NCBI GenBank assembly: GCA_964525185.1
Contig: CAZGFQ010000032.1
Location: 1 to 22,856, forward strand
Direction: 5' to 3'
Length of the DNA stretch: 22,856 nucleotides
DNA from: JABHGY01 sp964525185
GTDB lineage: Bacteria; Fidelibacterota; Marinisomatia; Marinisomatales; UBA1611
A program made the position numbers and the translations under genes. Shown here piece by piece: positions 8,507 through 17,299 of the stretch. The number at the start of each line of letters is the position of its first letter. Position 1 is the stretch's first letter. Under the pieces are notes generated by a model. That model had not been told where the DNA came from and searched no databases. It was given only the letters and a program-made list of their open reading frames with translations.

Positions 8507-10984
8507 TTATTGCTTTAAAATAGATTCAATTTGAAATAGCTGGTTTCTTAATTTTTCATTTTCAATTTCAAGCGGTGATTTTTTCTTCGTATTCTTGTTT
8601 CTTATAAAATATTTTGCCATTGAAACTGATTTCCCTGTTGCTGGATCGTTATAAAGCATGTCATCTAGAAGTGATAAATGACTTGAATTTCCGTATTGTC
8701 CTAATAATCGGGCAGCACTTGTTCTTACATAATAATTCGGATCTTTTAACCAATGCTCATATTTTTCTAATAATTCAGGATGATTAGAAAAATATTTCCC
8801 AGTTTCATTAACAGCCGTTGCACGAGCATCCCATGTAGTTCCACCATATTCTGCAAGTGACAGTAATGTGTTATAGTTATCTTCACTTTTAACTGTGGAA
8901 TAATAACGTATTGCAGATTTTCTAATAACATCCGTATGGGAATCTACATTCAACAAGGAATCCACATATAATTTTGCTAGGGATGTATCAACTTTACTTA
9001 AGGTAGTAAATGCATCAGCCATTAAATAGTAATTATTTATTCCCTTGATTATGGATGATAGATACGTTGTGTTTGAATGGTTATAATCATATTTACCTAG
9101 CGCTTTAACGCATTCTCTTTTTACTCGATTATCTTGGTTCGAAGCTGATAATATAAAAAACGAATCACCACCTATAGGTTTTAATTTTGCTAATGATATA
9201 ACAGCCTCTTTCCTTACACCCCAGAATGAATCATTTTCGATGGATTTTTTTAAAGCATCAATAACTTTTTTTCTGCCTGATTTTGATTTGAGTTCTTGGG
9301 CTGCCCAAATTCTATCTAAAACATGTGGTGCAAATTCTAATTGGTAAATGAGCTCAGATACACTTTTTTCAATAGTAAGTTTTTTTGGTATAGAATTTCC
9401 TTCATCAAAAATAACCATTTTAGGCATTGTATTTGATGCTAATTGAACATGAGTAGTTTTGCCATCTACCCAAATTGTTTCACGATTTAGTTCACCATTA
9501 TCGATAAGGATCGTTATAGGCATTTTGAATAATGAATTATTGGATAAATCTTGAATTTGATGAATTTCCAATTCAATCATTTTAGTTCGACGGTTATACT
9601 CCCAATCAACTTTATATTCAGGATACCCTGGTTTATAAACCCACTGTTCAAAAAACCAATCAAGATTTTTTCCACTTATTTCTTCAATAGCTTTTTTTAA
9701 ATCAGTTGTTTCAACATTTTTGTATTGATTTTCTTTTGTATAATGTTGAACGGACTTCCAAAACACTTTTTCTCCGAGAATATCCTTTAGCATATTCAAT
9801 ATAAGAGATCCTTTTGCATAAACATGGGAGTCAAATAATTCCATCGAGAAATAATATCTATTATAAACTGTAGGCCGTCGATTCCACCTATCATTTCCTT
9901 TAAATGCTATAATTTCCCCATATCGAATGTATTCACCTTCGTCGTACCCAAGATTATATTCTCTGTATTGTCTGGACATAAATGTAGCAAATCCTTCATT
10001 TAGCCAAATATTTGCCCAATTTCGTGTTGTTAATAGGTCTCCATACCATTGGTGAGCTAATTCATGAGCAACAAGCCCATCACTACTTACATCAGGAACT
10101 GCACGAGCATCATGCATGGTTCTATCTGTATTATGCGTTAATGTTATGTTTTCCATTCCCCCAAACATAAAATCTTCTATTATGATTTGATCATATTTTT
10201 CATATGGATAATCCAAACCCGTTTTTTTATTAAAAAAGGAAATCATGTCTGGCGTTTTTCCAAAAGACCGAAATGCCTCTGATTTATTTTCATCATAAAC
10301 CCAGTATGAGACAGGTAGATCTTGAAACGAATCATCTATTTTAACATAATCACCCACTACAAAAGACATTAAATAACTCGACATTGGGTGATTTTCTTTC
10401 CAATGAAATGTTTTTGTTCCATCTTGATTTATTTGTTCCGAGAGCAATTCTCCATTAGAAATTCCAACCAACGAATCAGGGACAGTTAATAATATTTCAA
10501 ATGTTGATTTATCATTTGGATAATCATATAGAGGGACCCAATGGTGGTTATCTTGATCTTCGCCCTGTGTCCAAGCCTGCAATCTTTTGTTTGGGTAAAC
10601 TGAATCAGGTTTTACAAAATATAAACCAGTGCGTGGAAATGCTTGGTATTTTATACGAATTGTAGTTTTATCTTCTATCCAATCATTTTCATTTAATGAA
10701 ATAAAAACTTTACCATTATCTTGGAAATAATCCTTCTCAGTATTTTCTACTGTAATGGACGAAATAGCCATATCATCCGCATCAAAGGATATTCCTGTAT
10801 AACTATCATCAAATCTTTTTACAAAATGAGTCACACTTCCATTAACGGAATAAGTGTCAAAATCTATTCTGATATTAATTTTTGAATGTAATACATCATA
10901 GTATCTATCTGGTGTGCTATGTTCGGGCGGTAAATCTTTTCCGAATGAAAAAGAAATAATAAGTAAAATAATTGTTCGTTTCAT
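8507..10984 (-). CDS. M1-family zinc aminopeptidase with C-terminal HEAT repeats
   Basis: Metallopeptidase of the aminopeptidase N family, 825 aa, probably exported because it starts with a short hydrophobic signal (MKRTIILLIISFSFG). The substrate motif is GGMEN (275-279) in place of GAMEN. Zinc ligands are His307 and His311 in HELAHQWYGD and Glu330 in NEGF, with catalytic Glu308. Tyr389 in VYAKG matches the transition-state tyrosine. Residues about 540-800 are helical HEAT-like repeats (RVKRECVKALGKY, YVRTSAARLLGQYG), and a short Leu-rich, coiled-coil-like end follows. Peptidase plus HEAT scaffold is a known layout in FCB bacteria. Upstream AGGA stands 4 nt before the ATG. It is likely the first gene of a two-gene operon with the isochorismatase-like hydrolase. 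Confidence 0.94.
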   Translation of the reverse strand: MKRTIILLIISFSFGKDLPPEHSTPDRYYDVLHSKINIRIDFDTYSVNGSVTHFVKRFDDSYTGISFDADDMAISSITVENTEKDYFQDNGKVFISLNENDWIEDKTTIRIKYQAFPRTGLYFVKPDSVYPNKRLQAWTQGEDQDNHHWVPLYDYPNDKSTFEILLTVPDSLVGISNGELLSEQINQDGTKTFHWKENHPMSSYLMSFVVGDYVKIDDSFQDLPVSYWVYDENKSEAFRSFGKTPDMISFFNKKTGLDYPYEKYDQIIIEDFMFGGMENITLTHNTDRTMHDARAVPDVSSDGLVAHELAHQWYGDLLTTRNWANIWLNEGFATFMSRQYREYNLGYDEGEYIRYGEIIAFKGNDRWNRRPTVYNRYYFSMELFDSHVYAKGSLILNMLKDILGEKVFWKSVQHYTKENQYKNVETTDLKKAIEEISGKNLDWFFEQWVYKPGYPEYKVDWEYNRRTKMIELEIHQIQDLSNNSLFKMPITILIDNGELNRETIWVDGKTTHVQLASNTMPKMVIFDEGNSIPKKLTIEKSVSELIYQLEFAPHVLDRIWAAQELKSKSGRKKVIDALKKSIENDSFWGVRKEAVISLAKLKPIGGDSFFILSASNQDNRVKRECVKALGKYDYNHSNTTYLSSIIKGINNYYLMADAFTTLSKVDTSLAKLYVDSLLNVDSHTDVIRKSAIRYYSTVKSEDNYNTLLSLAEYGGTTWDARATAVNETGKYFSNHPELLEKYEHWLKDPNYYVRTSAARLLGQYGNSSHLSLLDDMLYNDPATGKSVSMAKYFIRNKNTKKKSPLEIENEKLRNQLFQIESILKQ

Positions 10985-11421
10985 GATTTCCTATTTTTTT
11001 AGACGGGGAACTTAGGAGATGAGAAGGAACTATTCAAAGTATCTTCATCTTCATACAAGATAATATTATCCATTATACTTGTAATTAATATAATTATCAC
11101 ATAGTTTAAGACCGTGTAATCTTGTTTATGCGAATATTTTTAAAGCATTGCTCGATTTGCTTTTTGAGATACTTGGAGGCCGGAGGCGGCTCTTATGACC
11201 CAATTTAATTAACTAAACTTAGAATTAAGCGCCTTTAATTTTTTGTGAATCCCTAATAAAGGTCGTGGTTTAACATTCTAGTCATATAGTTAATTAAATA
11301 CCCTCCTCTCTTCCCATCAGGGTTCCTTCGGTCTCAAGATTTCAAAATCAAGCGTATAATATTAATGAAGAAATAGAGATTTTCATGTCTAATGAAAGTC
11401 TTTTGAATTGGAGGATGAATT
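10985..11421. other. 437-bp gene-free divergent intergenic region
   Basis: I see no gene, tRNA or convincing structured RNA here. It must hold the promoters of the divergent M1 peptidase and Rrf2 genes. Notable items are TACAAG (11054-11059) paired with CTTGTA (11078-11083), a GC-rich patch GGCCGGAGGCGGC around 11178, and a 13-bp inverted repeat ATTTAATTAACTA (11203-11215) with TAGTTAATTAAAT (11287-11299). Confidence 0.6.
11355..11360 (+). promoter_or_regulatory. Candidate -10 box for the Rrf2 gene
   Basis: A perfect TATAAT lies 61 bp before the TTG start of the Rrf2 gene. No good -35 hexamer stands 16-18 bp upstream, which would fit a promoter needing an activator. The transcription start is not known. 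Confidence 0.4.
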
Positions 11422-11901
11422 TTGGTAAGTTTAAATAACACAAAACATACACCGGAACTAAATTTCATGTTATATAGTAAATCTGCAGAATACGCCATAC
11501 AAGCTTTAATCTATTTGGCGGAAATAAAACCGGATAAACCGGTGATGATCAGCGAAATTGCTGAAGCATATAATATACCTTATCAATTTTTAGCTAAAAT
11601 TGTTCAGACACTTGTTAAACAACGCCTTGTAGTTGCAACACGTGGTCGCAATGGTGGCATTAATTTAGCTCGGGAAGCAAAAGATATTTATGTAAATCAA
11701 ATTATTAATGCTGTTGACGGCCCTCCGCCAGAAAGAGATCTATGCGTTATCGGACTTGATGAATGTAGCGATGAAACACCATGCCCTTTACACCATAAGT
11801 GGAAACCAATTCGTATTCAAATAAGACAAATGTTAAGTGAAGAACATTTGGACGATTTAGCTTATCGAGTCATAGAAAAACGCAAATTAATGCAGGAATA
11901 A
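11422..11901 (+). CDS. Rrf2-family transcriptional regulator with three conserved cysteines
   Basis: Winged-helix DNA-binding regulator, 159 aa from TTG 11422. The TTG has GGAGG at 11410-11414 with 7-nt spacing. The alternative ATG at 11467 lacks a clear ribosome site but gives the family-typical start MLYSKSAEYAIQALIYLAE (144 aa). The recognition region (PYQFLAKIVQTLVKQRLV) and wing (GRNGGINLAR) are clear. Cys108, Cys115 and Cys121 (TTG numbering; C-x6-C-x5-C) match the Fe-S ligand region of IscR/NsrR-type members, so it probably senses redox state, nitric oxide or Fe-S status. Downstream lie TonB, UspA and NnrS-like genes. A C-terminal MQE ends near a TACAAGA dyad that could be its operator. 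Confidence 0.9.
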   Translation: MVSLNNTKHTPELNFMLYSKSAEYAIQALIYLAEIKPDKPVMISEIAEAYNIPYQFLAKIVQTLVKQRLVVATRGRNGGINLAREAKDIYVNQIINAVDGPPPERDLCVIGLDECSDETPCPLHHKWKPIRIQIRQMLSEEHLDDLAYRVIEKRKLMQE

Positions 11902-11918
11902 TATTTTTCAATTACTTA

Positions 11919-11940
11919 TACAAGATATAACTGTCTTGTA
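11919..11940. promoter_or_regulatory. TACAAGA-N8-TCTTGTA dyad, possible regulator site
   Basis: A perfect 7-bp inverted repeat with an 8-nt spacer sits between the Rrf2 gene and the TonB-like gene. Its left arm context, ATACAAGATA, also occurs at 11053-11062 upstream of the Rrf2 gene. The arms are too AT-rich and lack a T-run, so a terminator is unlikely. It could be an operator for the adjacent Rrf2 protein, but this is not shown. Confidence 0.35.
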
Positions 11941-12051
11941 TTCTATTTATATATACTTTAAATTTTAATTGTCATTAAGGCTTTTTGACAAACATTATCT
12001 GATCTATTCAGGAATATGTTTATTTCAAAATCTTTATATGGAGGAATGAAA

Positions 12052-12711
12052 ATGCCTCATACACCAGTACACCCATTATTTGGTAAAGCTGCCTACCCTA
12101 TTACAATAAGGATAAGTATGCTTCTTTCTACAGCAATACTAACACTCTTTTTTCTTTTTTATCCGCGTCAATTATCTGTTTGGGATTCTAACATTTCTTC
12201 AATCGATCAACATATTATTGAGCAGGTAGAGATACCGCAAACACAACAAATTGACAATATTGTTACACCAGCTAGGCCTTCCATACCAGTCCCTTCGGAA
12301 GATGAAGAAATAGCAGATGATTTAACACTTGATGAATTGAATTTTGACGAATTTATGGCATGGGATGATGCTCCGCCCCCACCTTCTGATGGTGGTCCAA
12401 AAGTTAAATTTATACCGTATGATGAAGCACCTGTCCCAATTGGAGGAATTAGTGCAATTCGGAAAAATATTATATATCCTAAAATTGCTATGGAAGCAGG
12501 AGTTGAAGGTATAGTTATTATTCAAGCATTTATTGATAAGAAAGGACGTGTTAAGGATGCTATTGTGATGCGAGGAATACCAGGTTCAGGACTAAATGAA
12601 GCTGCTATATCTGCTATTCGCAAAACGCGATTTAAACCTGCTAAACAAAGAGATCGCACAATCGGTGTATGGATGAGTATACCTGTGAATTTCAAACTAA
12701 ATAAAGGGTAA
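12052..12711 (+). CDS. TonB-like energy transducer protein
   Basis: Inner-membrane anchored periplasmic protein of the TonB type, 219 aa. Three in-frame ATGs exist (12016, 12046, 12052). I chose 12052 because GGAGGA at 12040-12045 gives ideal 6-nt spacing. One membrane segment spans about residues 17-37. A linker follows that is acidic and proline-containing (SEDEEIADD, DDAPPPP). The C-terminal TonB domain (about 132-217) carries IIYPKIAMEAGVEGIV, IDKKGRV and TRFKPAKQRD. TonB couples the proton-motive force to outer-membrane receptors together with ExbB/ExbD, but no exb genes are visible here. The linker is short, with no long Pro-Lys repeats. The next gene begins 4 bp after its stop. Confidence 0.88.
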   Translation: MPHTPVHPLFGKAAYPITIRISMLLSTAILTLFFLFYPRQLSVWDSNISSIDQHIIEQVEIPQTQQIDNIVTPARPSIPVPSEDEEIADDLTLDELNFDEFMAWDDAPPPPSDGGPKVKFIPYDEAPVPIGGISAIRKNIIYPKIAMEAGVEGIVIIQAFIDKKGRVKDAIVMRGIPGSGLNEAAISAIRKTRFKPAKQRDRTIGVWMSIPVNFKLNKG

Positions 12712-12715
12712 TCGT

Positions 12716-13177
12716 ATGAACAAACGAAAGTCATTTTTGCTCACCACAGATTTCTCAAAATCAGCTCGAGTTGCGTATAATCAAGCAATTGATTTATGCC
12801 AAACATATGATGGGCACTTAACACTACTACATGTTATAAATCCTGTGGTTGTTCCACCAGCGTATCCAATGGTTACATCCGAAGCTCTTGTTTCTAGAGA
12901 AAAAGAAAAAAGTATCAAAAAATTGATTGTTGAAGAAATAAATACCTACTTCCCCGTTGATATAACGGTCGATCCGATTATTGTAACAGGTGTACCATTT
13001 GTTGAAATCATTTCATATGCTCGGAAAAATGAAATAGAGATGATTATAATTGCAACCCATGGATTTACTGGTCTCAATCATATTTTATTTGGGTCAACTG
13101 CTGAAAAAGTTGTACGTAAATCTCCTTGTCCTGTATTGACAATTCGAGATCCAAATAGACCTTTTACTTTGCCATAA
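12716..13177 (+). CDS. Universal stress protein (UspA family)
   Basis: Cytosolic single-domain Usp, 153 aa, the usual length. The N-terminus (FLLTTDFSKSARVAYNQAIDL) and the C-terminal nucleotide-binding loop (THGFTGLNHILFGSTAEKVV) are typical. The first Gly of the G-x2-G-x9-G(S/T) ATP motif is Ala here, so ATP binding is plausible but not certain. AAAGGG overlapping the TonB stop serves as ribosome site for ATG 12716. It is co-transcribed with the TonB and NnrS-like genes. The family is induced by starvation, oxygen or respiratory stress. The specific role here is unknown. Confidence 0.93.
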   Translation: MNKRKSFLLTTDFSKSARVAYNQAIDLCQTYDGHLTLLHVINPVVVPPAYPMVTSEALVSREKEKSIKKLIVEEINTYFPVDITVDPIIVTGVPFVEIISYARKNEIEMIIIATHGFTGLNHILFGSTAEKVVRKSPCPVLTIRDPNRPFTLP

Positions 13178-13201
13178 TATATTCCATAACATACATAAAA
13201 A

Positions 13202-14632
13202 GTGATTCATACTAAACAATATTCTCACTATCCTAAATTTCCATCTAATTTGATTCATATTGCAATTTTAATTGCTGGAATTGCTGGGTTTACACTAGGG
13301 GCACATATTGCCTTTCTCGTAGGATTTGATTATTCGTTAGGAAAGGGATATTTTGCTTATATTCAATCACACGGTCAGATTCAGTTAATCGGTTGGGTTG
13401 GATTATTTATCATGGGTGTATCGCTTCATTTTATGCCACGGTTAGCTCACTATAAAATAGATATTACAATGAAAGTTAAATATTTAATATTTTTTATTAC
13501 ATTAGGAATCATATTAAAATATATTTTTCATAGCGCACTTCCATATTATACAAATGTTTATTGGGGATCAACGATAGCATTTATGACTCTCCTTTCTGCC
13601 GTAAGTATTTTAATCGGCATAGGCATATATTTATCATTAATAATTTCGATTGCAATTTCAATGAAAGGTCAAATAAAAAATCCATCTCGAGATATAAGAC
13701 TATTATTTATAATCATGATTTTTGGATGGATTTTATATGGTACATCTCAATTCTTTCTATCCATGATATTGTATATGAACAATCAAACAATTTTACTGCC
13801 AAACTGGAATTTGTTTATGGTTGAAATTTTTATTTATTGGATAATTCTTCCAATTTGTTTTGGAGTTGGATTACGGGCAATTCCATTATTTATGCGGTTA
13901 CCATCAATCCGCTGGAATACATTATTATTTTCAAAAATATACTTTGGAACCATTCTTTTTTATTTTGGATTAAAATTGATTTATCAATCAACGGAGATAG
14001 GACACTTGGTACTCCCTTATAAATATATAATTGGAATATTAAAAAATGGTTTAATCATTTGGTATGTTTATAAATTAGATATCTTGCTGAAACTAAACGC
14101 ACCGTGGACAGAGGCACAAAAGGACGAATGGGTTCCGCACAAAAAAGAATCTAGAAAAAAGTATCCAGATTATGGAGAATTTGGGCGTTTTGAATGGTTG
14201 CTTAAGTCAGCTTTTAGTTGGCTTGTATTTTCATCGCTGGTTGAAGGATATTTGTATTTTGCACTCCTTATGGATTTTCCAACCGAATTAAGTAAAGATG
14301 GCATTAGACATGCAATCTTATTAGGGTTTACCACACCATTAATCATGGGAATGGCTGTTAGAATGATTCCGGGTATGACGGGAGCATTAAGGTTAAAACA
14401 TCCATATTTAGTATCATGGATCGCAATATTAGTTAATTTGGCTGCATTTACACGGGTCATTCCAATGATTCTTCCTTCATCTATTTTAGAAAATATTCCT
14501 AAAGGGTATGAATCAATTATGGCCATATTTGGTGTATCTGGTATTTTAGGTGTTTTATCTGTTTGGTTGTTTTATTTAGTAATGCGGCCCGTGTTGAATG
14601 GGAAACGACTCCCCTCACCCAAAACTTTTTAA
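13202..14632 (+). CDS. NnrS-family polytopic membrane protein
   Basis: Integral membrane protein of 476 aa with about 12 hydrophobic helices. Family hallmarks include a His-containing helix (YIQSHGQIQLIGWVGLFIMG followed by LHFMPRL), a CFGVGLRAIPLFMRLPS segment, and a late helix (RHAILLGFTTPLIMGMAVRM, then IPGMTG). NnrS proteins are heme- and copper-containing and are linked to nitric-oxide resistance or denitrification in proteobacteria. They are often under NO-responsive regulators. The GTG start at 13202 has no good Shine-Dalgarno, and it lies 24 bp after the Usp stop. Its grouping with an Fe-S type Rrf2 regulator fits a nitrosative-stress role, which is inference. Confidence 0.83.
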   Translation: MIHTKQYSHYPKFPSNLIHIAILIAGIAGFTLGAHIAFLVGFDYSLGKGYFAYIQSHGQIQLIGWVGLFIMGVSLHFMPRLAHYKIDITMKVKYLIFFITLGIILKYIFHSALPYYTNVYWGSTIAFMTLLSAVSILIGIGIYLSLIISIAISMKGQIKNPSRDIRLLFIIMIFGWILYGTSQFFLSMILYMNNQTILLPNWNLFMVEIFIYWIILPICFGVGLRAIPLFMRLPSIRWNTLLFSKIYFGTILFYFGLKLIYQSTEIGHLVLPYKYIIGILKNGLIIWYVYKLDILLKLNAPWTEAQKDEWVPHKKESRKKYPDYGEFGRFEWLLKSAFSWLVFSSLVEGYLYFALLMDFPTELSKDGIRHAILLGFTTPLIMGMAVRMIPGMTGALRLKHPYLVSWIAILVNLAAFTRVIPMILPSSILENIPKGYESIMAIFGVSGILGVLSVWLFYLVMRPVLNGKRLPSPKTF

Positions 14633-14684
14633 TTCATACTTGTAGACCAATTTTCTAACTTATAAACTCCCCGTTCTTAAACGT

Positions 14685-16031
14685 ATGAAAAATAGATTTA
14701 ATGATTTAACGGGAAAGGAATGGTTACCATTTCAGAAATCCTTTACACACTTCATAACTTTTGGTGACCTTTACCAAGAAAATATTTCTTTTTTTACAAA
14801 AGCCACAAATACACCAAGTCCCGCGGCATTATTCTTAGGAACATCTACTAAAGAAATATTATTTCAAACTCTTTGCGATAAACAAAATATTCTATATGAT
14901 GATTGTGAATGTGACTTTATATATATTGATTTAACCGACGAACTCCTTACTCTAAATACTCAAGATCAAATGGATGCTTGGCTTACAATGAAAGTTAGCC
15001 AAATAACAAAATTCTCAAAGATACTCAATCATCGCAAATTCATATCCATCCTAATGAATAATATTAATATTGATCAACATTATTATCCAATTGCCTGGGA
15101 AATGTCAAACAGGCTTTCTCACCATTTTACACGCAAAGACGAAAAAATTATTTGCAGGAAAGAAAATCAAGAACCGTTCATTAATCTATACTTCAGAAAG
15201 GATGAAGATAGTGCCTTTAAGACAGATATTTCTCCCAGTGAATTGTGGAATTCAACTCCAGGGTCAGCAGGAACTCCATCTATTCAGATGCATCCAAATT
15301 GGTTTATACTTAGACCTAAACCACGGAAAAAGGATGAAATCCTACATCCTGCAAAATATCCTGAAGAATTAGTATCTCTTTATGTGAATTCTTATTCTAA
15401 AAAAGGTGAGAATGTATTTGATCCAATGTCCGGAACGGGGACGACACAGGTAGAATCGCTCAAATTAGAAAGAAATGCATTTGGAATAGAATTGAGTTCT
15501 ATGTTTCATTCTATTGCCGAAAACCGCTGTGCACAGTTTGACCCAAATAAGAATCAATGGAATATTTTTCATGGAGATGCTAGGAATTGGAAAAATTTCA
15601 ATTTTCCAACTTTTGATTATATTATTACGTCTCCCCCTTATTGGGATATGTTGAATATGCAAGGTGCTGAGAATCAGGCATTACGTAAAAAGAAAGGACT
15701 TCAAACAAATTATTCAAACGATACCAACGATATGGGTAATGTGGATGATTATGCATCTTTTTTAAAAGATTTAATCAGTCTATATAAATCTATTTTAGGA
15801 AATTTAAAAGAGGGTGGATACTTCACTATTGTTGTTAAAAACATAAAGAAAAAAGGGAAAATATATCCTTTTGCATTTGATCTTGTGTCAAACCTGAATT
15901 CAAGTGCAACCATTGAGCATGTTGGATATTGGTGCCAAGACGATTTGAGATTGGCTCCTTATGGATTTGGAAATACATGGGTAAGCAATACATTCCACCA
16001 CTATTGTCTTACCTTTAGAAAAATAAATTAA
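14685..16031 (+). CDS. Site-specific DNA methyltransferase (N4-cytosine/N6-adenine type)
   Basis: SAM-dependent DNA amino-methyltransferase, 448 aa. A motif X-like segment (HPAKYPEELVSLYV) precedes the SAM-binding motif I FDPMSGTGTT (Asp246 onward) and GIEL. The catalytic motif IV is TSPPYW (315-320). SPPY is common in N4-cytosine enzymes, but the target base cannot be fixed from sequence. The N-terminal 200 residues begin FNDLTGKEWLPFQKSF, which is seen in related methylases, and probably help in target recognition. No Shine-Dalgarno is visible at ATG 14685. The stop overlaps the stop of the convergent cytochrome gene. No restriction gene is adjacent. A nuclease-like gene lies 4.8 kb away on the other strand. 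Confidence 0.9.
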   Translation: MKNRFNDLTGKEWLPFQKSFTHFITFGDLYQENISFFTKATNTPSPAALFLGTSTKEILFQTLCDKQNILYDDCECDFIYIDLTDELLTLNTQDQMDAWLTMKVSQITKFSKILNHRKFISILMNNINIDQHYYPIAWEMSNRLSHHFTRKDEKIICRKENQEPFINLYFRKDEDSAFKTDISPSELWNSTPGSAGTPSIQMHPNWFILRPKPRKKDEILHPAKYPEELVSLYVNSYSKKGENVFDPMSGTGTTQVESLKLERNAFGIELSSMFHSIAENRCAQFDPNKNQWNIFHGDARNWKNFNFPTFDYIITSPPYWDMLNMQGAENQALRKKKGLQTNYSNDTNDMGNVDDYASFLKDLISLYKSILGNLKEGGYFTIVVKNIKKKGKIYPFAFDLVSNLNSSATIEHVGYWCQDDLRLAPYGFGNTWVSNTFHHYCLTFRKIN

Positions 16032-17299
16032 TCTTTATTGTTTTCTCTTATTTTTTTCCATTCATTGACTTTAAAACCAATTGCAATTACGAATATGGTA
16101 ATAATTACTGAAAATGAAAGTAACCCTTTTTTCCTATATTTAACTTCATCCAATAAAATATTGGAACCATTTATAGCGGCTTGAATTGATGTAAAACCAG
16201 AGGACGCACCACTATCAACAAATGCTTTATTAAAACTATGTATATTTGTTCTTGTTTTGATAAGTGCTTTTTTAGCATCGTCTAGATCGAATAATAATTC
16301 TGATACAATCATTCCTTTGTGCTCAGCCATTTCAACCATGTCATGTGCAAGTTTTAAACCGGTTTTCAAACTATCAATTGTATTGTAGAAATAACCAGCC
16401 ATTTCTTTTGCGGGATGAGAATCTTCATGGCACGGTTTACATGATGATTCGTTAGACCAACTTAAAAACTCATCTGTAGGTTTTTCAACATTATGATTTC
16501 CGTGACATGCTTCACATTGCCCAAATCCATTTGAAAGAAAAATGTCGTTTAAATGACTCTTTTGAAAAATATCTTTATTATTGGAATGACATGTTCCACA
16601 GATTTGATCAACATGATCTACGTATGGTGGTGTTGCACCATGATTTCCATGACAATCATTACAAGCTGGAGCTCCAATATCGCCATTTTCAAGTAATGCA
16701 ATGCCATGAACTGAATTTTTAAATTCATCAAATTGATTTGTAGGTAAACCAGATTCGAACATACGAGTCTCATCGCTATGACAATTTGAACATGTTTCTG
16801 GAATATTTTTCGCAAAGACAGGAGCTCTTGGATCTTTAACAGGTAAAATACCATGAACACCATGGCAATCGGTACAAGTCGCCACCTTTTCATTGCCATC
16901 AGCTAGAGCAATTCCATGACCACTTGTTTTATACTGGGTCACTTGGTCAACACTAATATCAGTAGAATATTTACGCATAAAAGTAGGATCACTATGACAA
17001 GAGCCACATACTTCAATTTGATCCTCTTTTTCAATGGTACCAATAAATGAGTCATTCTCCCACATAGCTTCGTCTTCATCGTCAAAAGCTCCTGGATCCC
17101 CTCCATGGCAATCCGCACAACTTAATCCAACTTTAGAATGAACATCAGATGCATAATGTGTTAAACCTTTATCTTCATCATCCAATTCTTCTTCCATATC
17201 CATATGACAAGTTATACATGCGTCATATTGATTTAGAGTTGCACCATTTAAATGGAAAAATAATAAAAAAGGACATAACCAAATATATTTTTTTATCAT
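16028..17299 (-). CDS. Membrane-anchored nonaheme c-type cytochrome
   Basis: Periplasmic electron-transfer protein with nine CxxCH heme sites (first Cys at 28, 61, 98, 142, 170, 213, 234, 262, 287), 423 aa. I chose ATG 17297-17299, which starts a signal peptide (MIKKYIWLCPFLLFF) and overlaps the cytochrome b stop as ATGA. The longer frame to 17365 overlaps cytochrome b and lacks a signal. Two tandem internal units are visible (about 123-180 and 193-247), each with HGIAL, CxDCHGxHG and CxxCHS. A helical domain without hemes (300-390) follows, then a C-terminal membrane helix (392-409). As last gene after Rieske and cytochrome b, it probably takes electrons from that complex in place of cytochrome c1 or f. 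This is inference. Confidence 0.9.
   Translation of the reverse strand: MIKKYIWLCPFLLFFHLNGATLNQYDACITCHMDMEEELDDEDKGLTHYASDVHSKVGLSCADCHGGDPGAFDDEDEAMWENDSFIGTIEKEDQIEVCGSCHSDPTFMRKYSTDISVDQVTQYKTSGHGIALADGNEKVATCTDCHGVHGILPVKDPRAPVFAKNIPETCSNCHSDETRMFESGLPTNQFDEFKNSVHGIALLENGDIGAPACNDCHGNHGATPPYVDHVDQICGTCHSNNKDIFQKSHLNDIFLSNGFGQCEACHGNHNVEKPTDEFLSWSNESSCKPCHEDSHPAKEMAGYFYNTIDSLKTGLKLAHDMVEMAEHKGMIVSELLFDLDDAKKALIKTRTNIHSFNKAFVDSGASSGFTSIQAAINGSNILLDEVKYRKKGLLSFSVIITIFVIAIGFKVNEWKKIRENNKD

Noticed and set aside
11170..11200. GC-rich patch as a tRNA or small-RNA gene
   Set aside because: I could fold no cloverleaf or long stem; only a 4-bp GCCG/CGGC pairing is present.
16507..16899. Open frames in other registers across the nonaheme cytochrome (for example 16618-16899)
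   Set aside because: They overlap the clear nine-CxxCH frame and arise from its repeated heme codons.
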